NCBI RefSeq assembly: GCF_947488835.1
Contig: NZ_CANLBK010000001.1
Location: forward strand, 1,302,001-1,366,000
Source of the DNA: an uncultured Marinobacter sp.
GTDB taxonomy: Bacteria; Pseudomonadota; Gammaproteobacteria; Pseudomonadales; Oleiphilaceae
DNA: 64,000 bases
Direction of reading: 5' to 3'
A program made the translations under genes and the position numbers. Of the stretch, positions 9,866-17,577 are shown in pieces; position 1 is the first letter of the stretch, and the number at the start of each line of letters is the position of its first letter. The notes beneath the pieces were generated by a model. The model was not told where the DNA came from and ran no database searches. It saw only the letters and a program-made list of their open reading frames with translations.

Positions 9866-10732
9866 ATGAGCTATCAATCGGTTTTCCGCCCAGACCTATT
9901 CAAGGGCCAGACTTTTATCGTAACCGGCGGCGGTTCCGGCATCGGTCGCTGCACGGCCCACGAGCTAGCATCCCTGGGCGCCAATGTGGCGCTTGTTGGC
10001 CGCAAAGTCGAAAAAGTTGAAGCGGTAAAAGCAGAAATACGTGAAGACGGTGGCATTGCCTCAGCCCACGTGTGCGACATCCGTGAAGAAGAGTCTGTAA
10101 AAGCCACGGTGAAGGCGATTATTGAAGAGCATGGCGGCCTAAACGGCGTGGTCAATAACGCTGGTGGCCAGTTCCCTTCTCCTCTGGCGGGCATCAACCA
10201 GAAAGGCTGGGAAACGGTGGTTCGCACCAATCTTACTGGCGGCTTCCTGATGGCACGAGAGGCTTACACCCAGGCGCTGTCAAAAACCGGCGGCGCCATC
10301 GTAAACATTGTGGCGGATATGTGGGGCGGCATGCCTGGCATGGGGCACTCGGGTGCAGCACGGGCTGGCATGGTGAACTTCACCCAGACAGCCGCCGTGG
10401 AATGGGGCACCTCTGGTGTTCGGGTGAATGCGGTTGCGCCAGGCTGGATCGCTTCAAGTGGCATGGATAACTACCCCGAACACATGAAGCAATGGATTCG
10501 CAGCCTAGGCGATAACGTACCCATCAAGCGCATGGGGACTGAATCTGAAATCAGTGCGGCAATCTGCTTCCTGCTAAGCCCCGGCGCGTCCTTTATCAGC
10601 GGCGACTGCCTGCGTATAGACGGTGCGGCCTCTCAAGGCACCCGAATATGGCCCCTGCCCAAAGCAAAAAACAATGAGCCCTTCAATGGCTTCCACCGGG
10701 CTGTAACGCCCAAAGTGCTCAGCGAGGATTGA
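9866..10732 (+). CDS. atuB: AtuB, short-chain dehydrogenase-like protein
   Basis: 288 residues with a Rossmann NAD(P) site (TGGGSGIG, residues 20-27) and NNAGG (97-101). The usual YxxxK catalytic motif is replaced: the equivalent segment reads GHSGAARAGM, so Ser162 stands where Tyr is expected and Arg166 where Lys is expected. This resembles the dienoyl-CoA-reductase-like branch of the SDR superfamily, in which the Tyr is not conserved, though those enzymes keep the Lys. It was named AtuB from its place between atuA and atuC. A terpenol or acyl-CoA redox role is plausible but unproven. The spacing to atuC is 10 bp. Confidence 0.85.
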   Translation: MSYQSVFRPDLFKGQTFIVTGGGSGIGRCTAHELASLGANVALVGRKVEKVEAVKAEIREDGGIASAHVCDIREEESVKATVKAIIEEHGGLNGVVNNAGGQFPSPLAGINQKGWETVVRTNLTGGFLMAREAYTQALSKTGGAIVNIVADMWGGMPGMGHSGAARAGMVNFTQTAAVEWGTSGVRVNAVAPGWIASSGMDNYPEHMKQWIRSLGDNVPIKRMGTESEISAAICFLLSPGASFISGDCLRIDGAASQGTRIWPLPKAKNNEPFNGFHRAVTPKVLSED

Positions 10733-10742
10733 GGATACGTTT

Positions 10743-12359
10743 ATGCAAACACTGGAAACCAGCGTTAACCCGCAATCGGATGAATTCCGTGGTAACACTG
10801 AGGCTATGGAAGAACACATCCGGACCTTCCGTGATGTAGAACAAAAAGTTCTCGACCTGGCGGAAGCAGCACGGGAAAAGTTCACCAAGCGCGGAAAGCT
10901 CCTGCCCCGGGATCGCATAAACCGCTTGCTGGATCGTGGCACGCCGTTCCTGGAACTATGCTCTCTGGCCGGCTACAAAATGCACGATGACAAAGACGGC
11001 AGCATGGCTGGCGGCGGCATTATTGCAGGCATAGGAACCGTTAGCGGTATCCGCTGCCTGATTCTCGCCAGCAACAGCGCCATCAAAGGCGGCACCATCA
11101 CGCCTGCAGGTCTGGATAAAACCCTGCGCCTGCAGCAGATCGCCAAAGAGAACAAACTGCCGGTTGTCTCACTTTCCGAGAGTGGGGGCGCCAACCTCAA
11201 CTACGCCACGGATATTTTTGTGCAGGGCGCACGGGGCTTTGCAAATCAGGCTCGCATGTCCGCTGCAGGCATTCCGCAGGTCACCGTAGTACATGGCAAC
11301 GCCACTGCCGGCGGCGCCTACCAGCCCGGCTTATCGGATTACGTAATCGCTATCCGCGGCAAGGCCAAAATGTTCCTGGCCGGCCCACCTCTGCTAAAAG
11401 CTGCAACCGGTGAAATAGCCGATGACGAGGAGCTTGGCGGTGCAGAAATGCACGCGCAGGTTGCCGGTACCGTTGAATATCTGGCCGAAGACGATGCAGA
11501 TGGCATACGCCAAGCCAGAAACGTCATGGAAGCCCTGCCATGGAACGAACAGCTCCCCCCGCAGCGCGAGCTGAAATGGGATGAGCCTCTTTATCCTGCG
11601 GAAGAGCTGCTGGGCGTTATCCCCTCAGACTCCAAAAAGCCTTACGACGTGCGCGAAATTCTGGCGCGCATCGGTGATGGCTCCAAGTTCATGGACTTCA
11701 AAAATGAGTTCGACAGCCAGACCGTATGCGGCACCATTCGCATAGAAGGACACTCCGTCGGCATCATCGGCAACAACGGCCCGATCACCCCGGCCGGCAG
11801 CGCCAAGGCAGCCCAGTTTATCCAGCTCTGCGACCAGGCAGGTACCCCGCTACTGTTCCTGCACAACACCACTGGTTTCATGGTGGGCACGCATTCCGAG
11901 CAGAACGGCATCATCAAAAATGGATCGAAAATGATCCAGGCCGTTGCCAACTGTCGCGTACCTAAAGTCGCCGTTGTGATCGGTGGCTCATACGGTGCTG
12001 GCAACTACGCCATGTGTGGTCGCGGCCTTGACCCCCGCTTCATTTTTGCCTGGCCCAACAGCCGCACAGCCGTTATGGGACCCGCTCAGGCCGGCAAGGT
12101 TATGCGCATTGTGGCGGAAGACAAACAACGCCGCAGCGGCATGGAACCCGACCCAAAAACTCTCGAATTTCTGGAGCAAGCCACAGCCAAAAAACTGGAA
12201 GATGGCTCCACAGCCCTGTTTGGTACAGCTCGGCTATGGGATGACGGCCTGATCGATCCTCGGGATACCCGAAGAGTTGTGGCTCTGGTACTCGACATGT
12301 TTCGCGAAGCCGATGTGCGCCAGCTTCGACCTAACACCTTTGGCGTAGCCCGACTCTGA
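10743..12359 (+). CDS. atuC: geranyl-CoA carboxylase, beta (carboxyltransferase) subunit
   Basis: 538 residues, the usual length for acyl-CoA carboxylase beta subunits. It has two crotonase-like carboxyltransferase halves: the N-terminal half with ESGGANL and NATAGGAYQPG, and the C-terminal half with GNNGPITPAGSAKAAQFI, HNTTGFMVG and IGGSYGAGNYAMCGR, where biotin and acyl-CoA meet. With AtuF it should carboxylate the delta-methyl group of cis-geranyl-CoA to isohexenyl-glutaconyl-CoA. Methylcrotonyl-CoA carboxylase beta subunits are very similar, and the call depends on the surrounding atu genes; no liu genes are present here. Confidence 0.92.
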   Translation: MQTLETSVNPQSDEFRGNTEAMEEHIRTFRDVEQKVLDLAEAAREKFTKRGKLLPRDRINRLLDRGTPFLELCSLAGYKMHDDKDGSMAGGGIIAGIGTVSGIRCLILASNSAIKGGTITPAGLDKTLRLQQIAKENKLPVVSLSESGGANLNYATDIFVQGARGFANQARMSAAGIPQVTVVHGNATAGGAYQPGLSDYVIAIRGKAKMFLAGPPLLKAATGEIADDEELGGAEMHAQVAGTVEYLAEDDADGIRQARNVMEALPWNEQLPPQRELKWDEPLYPAEELLGVIPSDSKKPYDVREILARIGDGSKFMDFKNEFDSQTVCGTIRIEGHSVGIIGNNGPITPAGSAKAAQFIQLCDQAGTPLLFLHNTTGFMVGTHSEQNGIIKNGSKMIQAVANCRVPKVAVVIGGSYGAGNYAMCGRGLDPRFIFAWPNSRTAVMGPAQAGKVMRIVAEDKQRRSGMEPDPKTLEFLEQATAKKLEDGSTALFGTARLWDDGLIDPRDTRRVVALVLDMFREADVRQLRPNTFGVARL

Positions 12360-12461
12360 TCGGCGCTGATCCAGACTGACGACATACTAGTAAACAAAAG
12401 ACAGACAACGTGCTTCAAACGAACGAAGGCACGAACCAAAAAACAGCAGGAGAATAACACC

Positions 12462-13622
12462 GTGAAATTTACAGCCGAACACGAAGCTCTGAGAAAAACC
12501 GTCCGCGATTTCGTGCAAAAAGAAATCAACCCCCATTGCGACGAGTGGGAAGAAGCCGGTCATTTCCCAATTCGCGAAATATTCAAGAAATTAGGCGAAC
12601 TTGGCGTACTGGGCATCCAGAAGCCTGAGGAATACGGCGGCATGGGGCTGGACTACAGCTACAACCTGGTTGCCGCTGAAGAGCTGGGCATGGCCAACTG
12701 TGGTGGCGTGCCTCTGGCAATTGGTGTTCAGACCGACATGTGCACGCCTGCTATCGCCCGCTTTGGCTCAGACGAACTGAAACGCAGCTTCCTGGCCCCA
12801 GCCATCGCTGGCGACATGATTGGCTGCATTGGCGTGAGTGAAGTCGGTGCTGGTTCCGACGTGGCTGGCCTGAAAACCACAGCCAAGAAAGACGGCGATG
12901 ATTACATCATCAACGGCTCCAAAATGTGGATCACCAACAGCCCTCAGGCAGACTTCATTTGCTTGCTGGCCAACACCAGCGACGACAAGCCCCACAAGAA
13001 CAAGTCACTGATCATCGTACCCATGAACTCCCCGGGCATTACCATGAGCCCACACCTGAACAAACTGGGTATGCGCTCCTCGGAAACTGCCCAGATCTTC
13101 TTTGACGACGTTCGTGTACCCCAGCGTAACCGCATCGGTGCTGAAGGCACTGGCTTCATGATGCAAATGCTGCAATTCCAGGAAGAGCGCATGTGGGGCG
13201 CGGCCAACGTTATCAAAGCGCTGGAAAACTGCATCGACCAGACCATTGAATACTGCCGCGAGCGTAAAACCTTCGGTACACCGCTGATCGACAACCAAGT
13301 CATCCACTTCCGCCTGGCCGAGCTGCAAACTGAAGTAGAAGCTCTGCGCGCCCTGACCTACAAAGCTTGTGAGCTGCATGTTGAAGGCAAAGACGTTACC
13401 AAACTCGCCTCCATGGCCAAACTGAAAGCTGGCCGTCTGGGCCGTGAAGTTACTGACAGCTGCCTGCAATACTGGGGCGGCAACGGCTTCATGTGGGACA
13501 ACCCGGCATCCCGTGCATTCCGCGATGTTCGCCTGGTATCTATCGGCGGCGGCGCCGATGAAATCATGCTGGGTATCATCAGCAAAATGATGGGCATCTT
13601 GCCTGGCAAGCGCAAAGACTGA
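12462..13622 (+). CDS. atuD: citronellyl-CoA dehydrogenase (acyl-CoA dehydrogenase family)
   Basis: 386 residues, starting at a GTG preceded by CAGGAG. Acyl-CoA dehydrogenase signatures are present: IGVSEVGAGSDVAGL and KMWITNSPQADF for FAD and substrate, RERKTFGTPLIDNQ, and QYWGGNGFM. The C-terminal position that carries the catalytic Glu in medium-chain enzymes (YEGT) reads SIGGGADE (residues 360-367), so the base must come from another site, as in isovaleryl-CoA-dehydrogenase-like members. It should oxidise citronellyl-CoA to geranyl-CoA, the substrate of AtuC/AtuF. A 102-bp gap precedes it, and hairpin element A follows. Confidence 0.9.
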   Translation: MKFTAEHEALRKTVRDFVQKEINPHCDEWEEAGHFPIREIFKKLGELGVLGIQKPEEYGGMGLDYSYNLVAAEELGMANCGGVPLAIGVQTDMCTPAIARFGSDELKRSFLAPAIAGDMIGCIGVSEVGAGSDVAGLKTTAKKDGDDYIINGSKMWITNSPQADFICLLANTSDDKPHKNKSLIIVPMNSPGITMSPHLNKLGMRSSETAQIFFDDVRVPQRNRIGAEGTGFMMQMLQFQEERMWGAANVIKALENCIDQTIEYCRERKTFGTPLIDNQVIHFRLAELQTEVEALRALTYKACELHVEGKDVTKLASMAKLKAGRLGREVTDSCLQYWGGNGFMWDNPASRAFRDVRLVSIGGGADEIMLGIISKMMGILPGKRKD

Positions 13623-13636
13623 AGCTTGGTGCCAGA

Positions 13637-13747
13637 CCGGCAGCCCGGTTGAACTCTTCAGGACACGCCCGCGAGTACGTCCTTGTAGGGCTCGATCGGG
13701 CCATCCCTGGCCCTCAACGGTCCTGAAGAGTTCAACCGGGCTACCGG
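13637..13747. repeat. hairpin element A: locus-specific arms around a conserved core
   Basis: Left arm 13637-13664 and right arm 13720-13747 pair over 28 bp with one mismatch. The core at 13665-13719 (55 nt) begins ACGCCCGCGAGTACGTCC and contains GGGCCATCCCTGGCCC, each part able to form a small hairpin. The core matches those of elements D and E. It occupies almost the whole gap between atuD and atuE, inside the operon. No T-run follows directly. Confidence 0.85.
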
Positions 13748-13776
13748 CCCCAAAATAATGTTCGTGGAGTCTATCA

Positions 13777-14595
13777 ATGGAAACCTTGCCTCATTGCGAA
13801 ACACTGCTTCTGGAAAAACAGGGCCCAGCCCTGCACGTCACCATCAACCGGCCAGACTCCCGGAACGCCATGAGCCTGCAAATGGTGGCAGAGCTGTCCA
13901 CTATTTTTACCGAAGTGGAATCTGATACCAGCATCCGCGCCGTGGTCATCCGCGGTTCCGGCGGCCACTTCTGTGCTGGCGGTGACATCAAAGACCTGGC
14001 CGGCGCCCGCAGCCAGAAAACCGGTGAAGGCAAAGCTGACCCCTTCTACGTTCTGAATCGCGCCTTTGGGGCGATGATTCAGCAGGTGAACGAATCCTCC
14101 AAAGTCGTCATCGCCGTCACCGAAGGGGCAGTAATGGGCGGTGGCTTTGGCTTGGCCTGTGTATCCGACGTTGCCATTGCAGGACCCACAGCCAAATTCG
14201 GCATGCCGGAAACCTCCCTCGGCATCATCCCGGCGCAAATTGCTCCGTTTGTTGTTGAGCGAATTGGCCTCACTCAGGCCCGCCGGCTTTCGTTGCTCGG
14301 TCTGAGAATCGGCGCAGAAGAAGCTTGTTCACTGGGCATTGTTCACCAGGTCGCCTCATCCGATGTAGAGCTGGAAGACATGCTGGCTCACGCTGTTGAG
14401 CGCGTTCGCAACTGCGCACCAAATGCCACAGCTGAAACCAAGGCTCTGCTCCACCGGGTCGGACACGAATCCATGAGCGGATTACTCGACAGCGCGGCGG
14501 AAATGTTCGCCGCAGCTGTTAGAGGCAATGAAGGCAACGAAGGCACCATGGCATTCATGCAGAAGCGCCCACCAGCCTGGGCAGACACGAAATAA
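13777..14595 (+). CDS. atuE: isohexenyl-glutaconyl-CoA hydratase (crotonase family)
   Basis: 272 residues with the crotonase fold: oxyanion-hole segment GHFCAGGDIKDL, then EGAVMGGGFGLA, then FGMPETSLGIIP carrying the acidic residue of the active site. A GGAG eight bases upstream supports the start at 13777. In the Atu pathway this enzyme hydrates isohexenyl-glutaconyl-CoA to the 3-hydroxy-3-isohexenylglutaryl-CoA intermediate. It is flanked on both sides by hairpin elements (A and B), unlike the rest of the cluster. Family certain; substrate from context. Confidence 0.9.
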   Translation: METLPHCETLLLEKQGPALHVTINRPDSRNAMSLQMVAELSTIFTEVESDTSIRAVVIRGSGGHFCAGGDIKDLAGARSQKTGEGKADPFYVLNRAFGAMIQQVNESSKVVIAVTEGAVMGGGFGLACVSDVAIAGPTAKFGMPETSLGIIPAQIAPFVVERIGLTQARRLSLLGLRIGAEEACSLGIVHQVASSDVELEDMLAHAVERVRNCAPNATAETKALLHRVGHESMSGLLDSAAEMFAAAVRGNEGNEGTMAFMQKRPPAWADTK

Positions 14596-14605
14596 TTCAG
14601 AGGGA

Positions 14606-14719
14606 GTGAGGGCCGGTGGATGCGGGTTCAGGAAATGTCGACGGCCAAGGATGGCCGGCGCCAAGCGCACATGGATGTGCTCGTAGCGGTTTCCTGAACC
14701 CGCATCCACCGGTTCTCAC
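14606..14719. repeat. hairpin element B: same family, core inverted
   Basis: Arms at 14606-14635 and 14690-14719 pair over 30 positions; the only two non-Watson-Crick positions would be G-U pairs in RNA. The 54-nt core (14636-14689) is the reverse complement of the A/D/E type, with GGCCAAGGATGGCC and GCACATGGATGTGC as the two inner hairpins. It fills the atuE-atuF gap. The arms share no sequence with those of element A except CCGG ends and a TTCAGGA-like stretch next to the core. Confidence 0.85.
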
Positions 14720-14749
14720 GGACAGGCACAAATTTACGAGACAAGCGCT

Positions 14750-16720
14750 ATGCTGAAAAAATTATTAATAGCCAACCGGGGTGAAATCGCAGTACGCGTT
14801 ATCCGCACTGCCAAAGCCCTCGGGTACCGCACCGTCGCCGTATATTCCGAGGCTGACGCCAATGCCATGCATACCGAATTGGCAGACGAAGCCGTTTGCA
14901 TAGGCCCCGCACAAGTATCTGCGTCTTACCTGAATGCCGACGCCATACTCGAGGCCGCCCGCAAAACCGGCGCCGACTGCATCCATCCGGGTTACGGCTT
15001 CCTCTCTGAGAACTCAGGCTTTTCAGACGCCTGTAAAGAAGCTGGCATCGTATTCGTAGGCCCCCCAGCGGGCGCCATCGAACTCATGGGCAGCAAGCGA
15101 CGCTCTAAAATCGCCATGCAAAAAGCCGGTGTGCCGGTGGTTCCCGGATACGAAGGCGACAACGCCAGCGACGACGAACTCATTGCTGCAGCAGCTGACA
15201 TCGGCTACCCGCTGATGATTAAAGCCTCTGCCGGCGGCGGTGGCCGAGGCATGCGCCTCGTTCACAGCGAATCCGAACTGGCCGACAACATCAAACGGGC
15301 ACGCTCCGAATCCAAGCAGGCATTCGGCGACGACGAACTGATCCTCGAAAGAGCCGTCATCGAACCCCGCCACGTAGAAATTCAAGTGTTCGCCGATCAG
15401 CACGGCAATGCCGTCTACCTTGGCGAGCGGGACTGCTCCGTACAACGTCGCCACCAGAAAGTCGTTGAAGAAGCACCCTCCCCCTTCGTGACCCCCGAAC
15501 TCCGGGCCGCCATGGGCGAAGCTGCCGTTAAAGCGGCGCTGGCCTGCAACTACGAAGGCGCAGGCACCGTCGAATTTCTCGTCGATAAAGACCGTAACTT
15601 CTACTTCCTGGAAATGAACACCCGCCTGCAGGTAGAGCACCCGGTTACAGAATTGATCACCGGGCAGGATCTTGTCGCCTGGCAGCTTACCGTTGCCGAA
15701 GGCCTGCCATTGCCCCTGGCTCAGAATGACATCGAATTAAATGGCCACGCCATCGAAGTCCGGCTCTACGCGGAAGACCCATCCAACGGCTTCACGCCTC
15801 AGACCGGCCCTCTGCATGTTTTCCAGCCCGCAGAAGGCGAAGGCCTGCGTTATGACACAGGTGTGCGCTCCGGTGATGAAGTTACGCCCCACTACGACCC
15901 CATGCTCGCAAAGGTTATCGCCTGGGGCGAGAACCGGGATGAAGCCCGCCGCCGCCTGATTCGCGCTCTGGAAGATACAACCGTATTTGGTGTCACAACC
16001 AACCGGTACTTCCTCGGCCGCATCATTGCCGATAGCACCTTTGGCGCCGGTGAAGCCACCACAGCATTCCTGCAACAGGGCTTCAGTGAAGACCCATCAT
16101 TGCAGCCAGCCAAACTGCAAATCCGCCAGCTTGCCATTGCAGCCTGTGTACTGGCCCACGACACAGCCGGAAACAAAGCCTGGAGCAACGCGCCCGCCAC
16201 GAACACACCCATGAAGTTGGCCGTCGGCGACGAAACCGTTGAGCTACTGGTGCAAAGCAGCGGTACCAAAGTGTCCTGCAGTCTCGGTGACGAACATCAC
16301 GAATTGGTCGTGACCAGCCTGAATAACGGCATTTTATGCATTATCGACAACAACATTCGTCAGCGTTGCCAATATCACCGCGCTGGGGATTCCCTATATT
16401 TGCAGGCGTTCGGAGAGTCGTGGTCGGTCACTGATCTCACTCACCAGCCTGCGGCAGGTGCTAATGGAGCCGGTAGTGGGCGCATTCAGGCCTCTATGGA
16501 CGGTGCCATTATCGACGTTTTGGTAGAACCCGGCCAAACCGTTAGCCAGGGCGACACCCTCGTGATACTCGAAGCCATGAAGATGGAACACCCGGTCAAA
16601 GCCGACTGCGACGGTGTCGTAGCTCAGGTACTGACCACCAAAGGTGACCAGGTCAAGCGTAATCAATTGTTGGTGGAAGTGACCACCGGCGAAGCATCCG
16701 AACAGGAGAACAAACAGTGA
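14750..16720 (+). CDS. atuF: geranyl-CoA carboxylase, alpha subunit (biotin carboxylase + BCCP)
   Basis: 656 residues. The N-terminal biotin carboxylase domain (about 1-450) begins LLIANRGEIAVRVIRTAKAL and has the ATP-grasp loop SAGGGGRGMR, the ERDCSVQRRHQKVVEEAPSP segment and EMNTRLQVEHPVTE. The C-terminal biotinyl domain (about 575-650) carries the biotin-attachment motif EAMKMEH with Lys611. It supplies carboxybiotin to AtuC for geranyl-CoA carboxylation. Its stop overlaps the GTG of atuG (GTGA). Methylcrotonyl-CoA carboxylase alpha is the nearest alternative; the operon decides. Confidence 0.92.
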   Translation: MLKKLLIANRGEIAVRVIRTAKALGYRTVAVYSEADANAMHTELADEAVCIGPAQVSASYLNADAILEAARKTGADCIHPGYGFLSENSGFSDACKEAGIVFVGPPAGAIELMGSKRRSKIAMQKAGVPVVPGYEGDNASDDELIAAAADIGYPLMIKASAGGGGRGMRLVHSESELADNIKRARSESKQAFGDDELILERAVIEPRHVEIQVFADQHGNAVYLGERDCSVQRRHQKVVEEAPSPFVTPELRAAMGEAAVKAALACNYEGAGTVEFLVDKDRNFYFLEMNTRLQVEHPVTELITGQDLVAWQLTVAEGLPLPLAQNDIELNGHAIEVRLYAEDPSNGFTPQTGPLHVFQPAEGEGLRYDTGVRSGDEVTPHYDPMLAKVIAWGENRDEARRRLIRALEDTTVFGVTTNRYFLGRIIADSTFGAGEATTAFLQQGFSEDPSLQPAKLQIRQLAIAACVLAHDTAGNKAWSNAPATNTPMKLAVGDETVELLVQSSGTKVSCSLGDEHHELVVTSLNNGILCIIDNNIRQRCQYHRAGDSLYLQAFGESWSVTDLTHQPAAGANGAGSGRIQASMDGAIIDVLVEPGQTVSQGDTLVILEAMKMEHPVKADCDGVVAQVLTTKGDQVKRNQLLVEVTTGEASEQENKQ

Positions 16721-17544
16721 ACACATTGAAAAACCAAACCGTATTTATTACTGGCGCCAGCCGCGGCATCGGCCGTGCTATCGCCCTCGCCTGTGCACGC
16801 CAGGGCGCAAACGTTATTATTGCGGCGAAGTCGGACACACCGCACCCCAAGCTGCCAGGCACCATCCACACCGTAGCGGAAGAAGTTCGTGCGGCCGGTG
16901 GCCAGGCGCTGCCGTTGGTACTCGACGTGCGGGATGAAGATCAGATCAAGCAGCGTATCGATGAGGCCGCTGAACACTTTGGCGGCATTGACGCCCTGAT
17001 CAACAACGCCGGCGCCATTCGCCTGACTGGCGTAGAAAACCTGAAGGTCAGCCGTTTTGACCTCTTACATCAAGTAAATGCCCGTGCCGTGCTTGCCTGC
17101 AGTCAGGCTGCCTTACCCTGGCTCAAAAAGTCCAAGCGCGCCCACATTCTGAGCATGTCACCGCCGCTGAACCTTGACCCGAAATGGTTTGCTCAGTTTG
17201 GGCCATACACATCTACAAAATACGCCATGACCATGATCAGTATCGGCATGGCTCAGGAATTCAAACGCTACGGTATAGCCGTTAACACGCTTTGGCCGAA
17301 AACGCTTATCTCGACCGCGGCCATTGAGCATGAAGCAGGCGGAGCGCAAATGATGGCGCAAGGCCGGACTCCCGAGATCATGGCAGATGCTGCGGTCAGC
17401 ATCCTGAACCACTCTATTGAAGAGATGACAGGCCAAAACCTGATAGACGAAGACGTGCTGCGCCAGGACGGCGTAACCGATTTTGAAGGCTACCGTTATG
17501 AGGCCAATGACAAGCCGTTGTTGCCAGACCTCTATCTGGACTAG
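16717..17544 (+). CDS. atuG: AtuG, short-chain dehydrogenase (HSDL2-like)
   Basis: 275 residues, GTG start overlapping the atuF stop, with AGGAG nine bases upstream. It has the SDR cofactor site TGASRGIG (residues 13-20), NNAGA, and an intact catalytic YTSTK, followed by the GIAVNTLWPKTLI loop and an extension typical of hydroxysteroid-dehydrogenase-like-2 proteins. In the atu context it probably oxidises a 3-hydroxyacyl-CoA or terpenoid alcohol/aldehyde intermediate. Unlike AtuB it retains the whole catalytic motif, so the two SDRs of this operon are not interchangeable. Confidence 0.87.
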   Translation: MNTLKNQTVFITGASRGIGRAIALACARQGANVIIAAKSDTPHPKLPGTIHTVAEEVRAAGGQALPLVLDVRDEDQIKQRIDEAAEHFGGIDALINNAGAIRLTGVENLKVSRFDLLHQVNARAVLACSQAALPWLKKSKRAHILSMSPPLNLDPKWFAQFGPYTSTKYAMTMISIGMAQEFKRYGIAVNTLWPKTLISTAAIEHEAGGAQMMAQGRTPEIMADAAVSILNHSIEEMTGQNLIDEDVLRQDGVTDFEGYRYEANDKPLLPDLYLD

Positions 17545-17577
17545 CCCAAACTTATAATAACACCAGACGGAAAGACC

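Noticed and set aside
15023..15640. 205-codon minus-strand open frame within atuF
   Set aside because: Overlaps the biotin carboxylase domain completely; shadow of its codon pattern.
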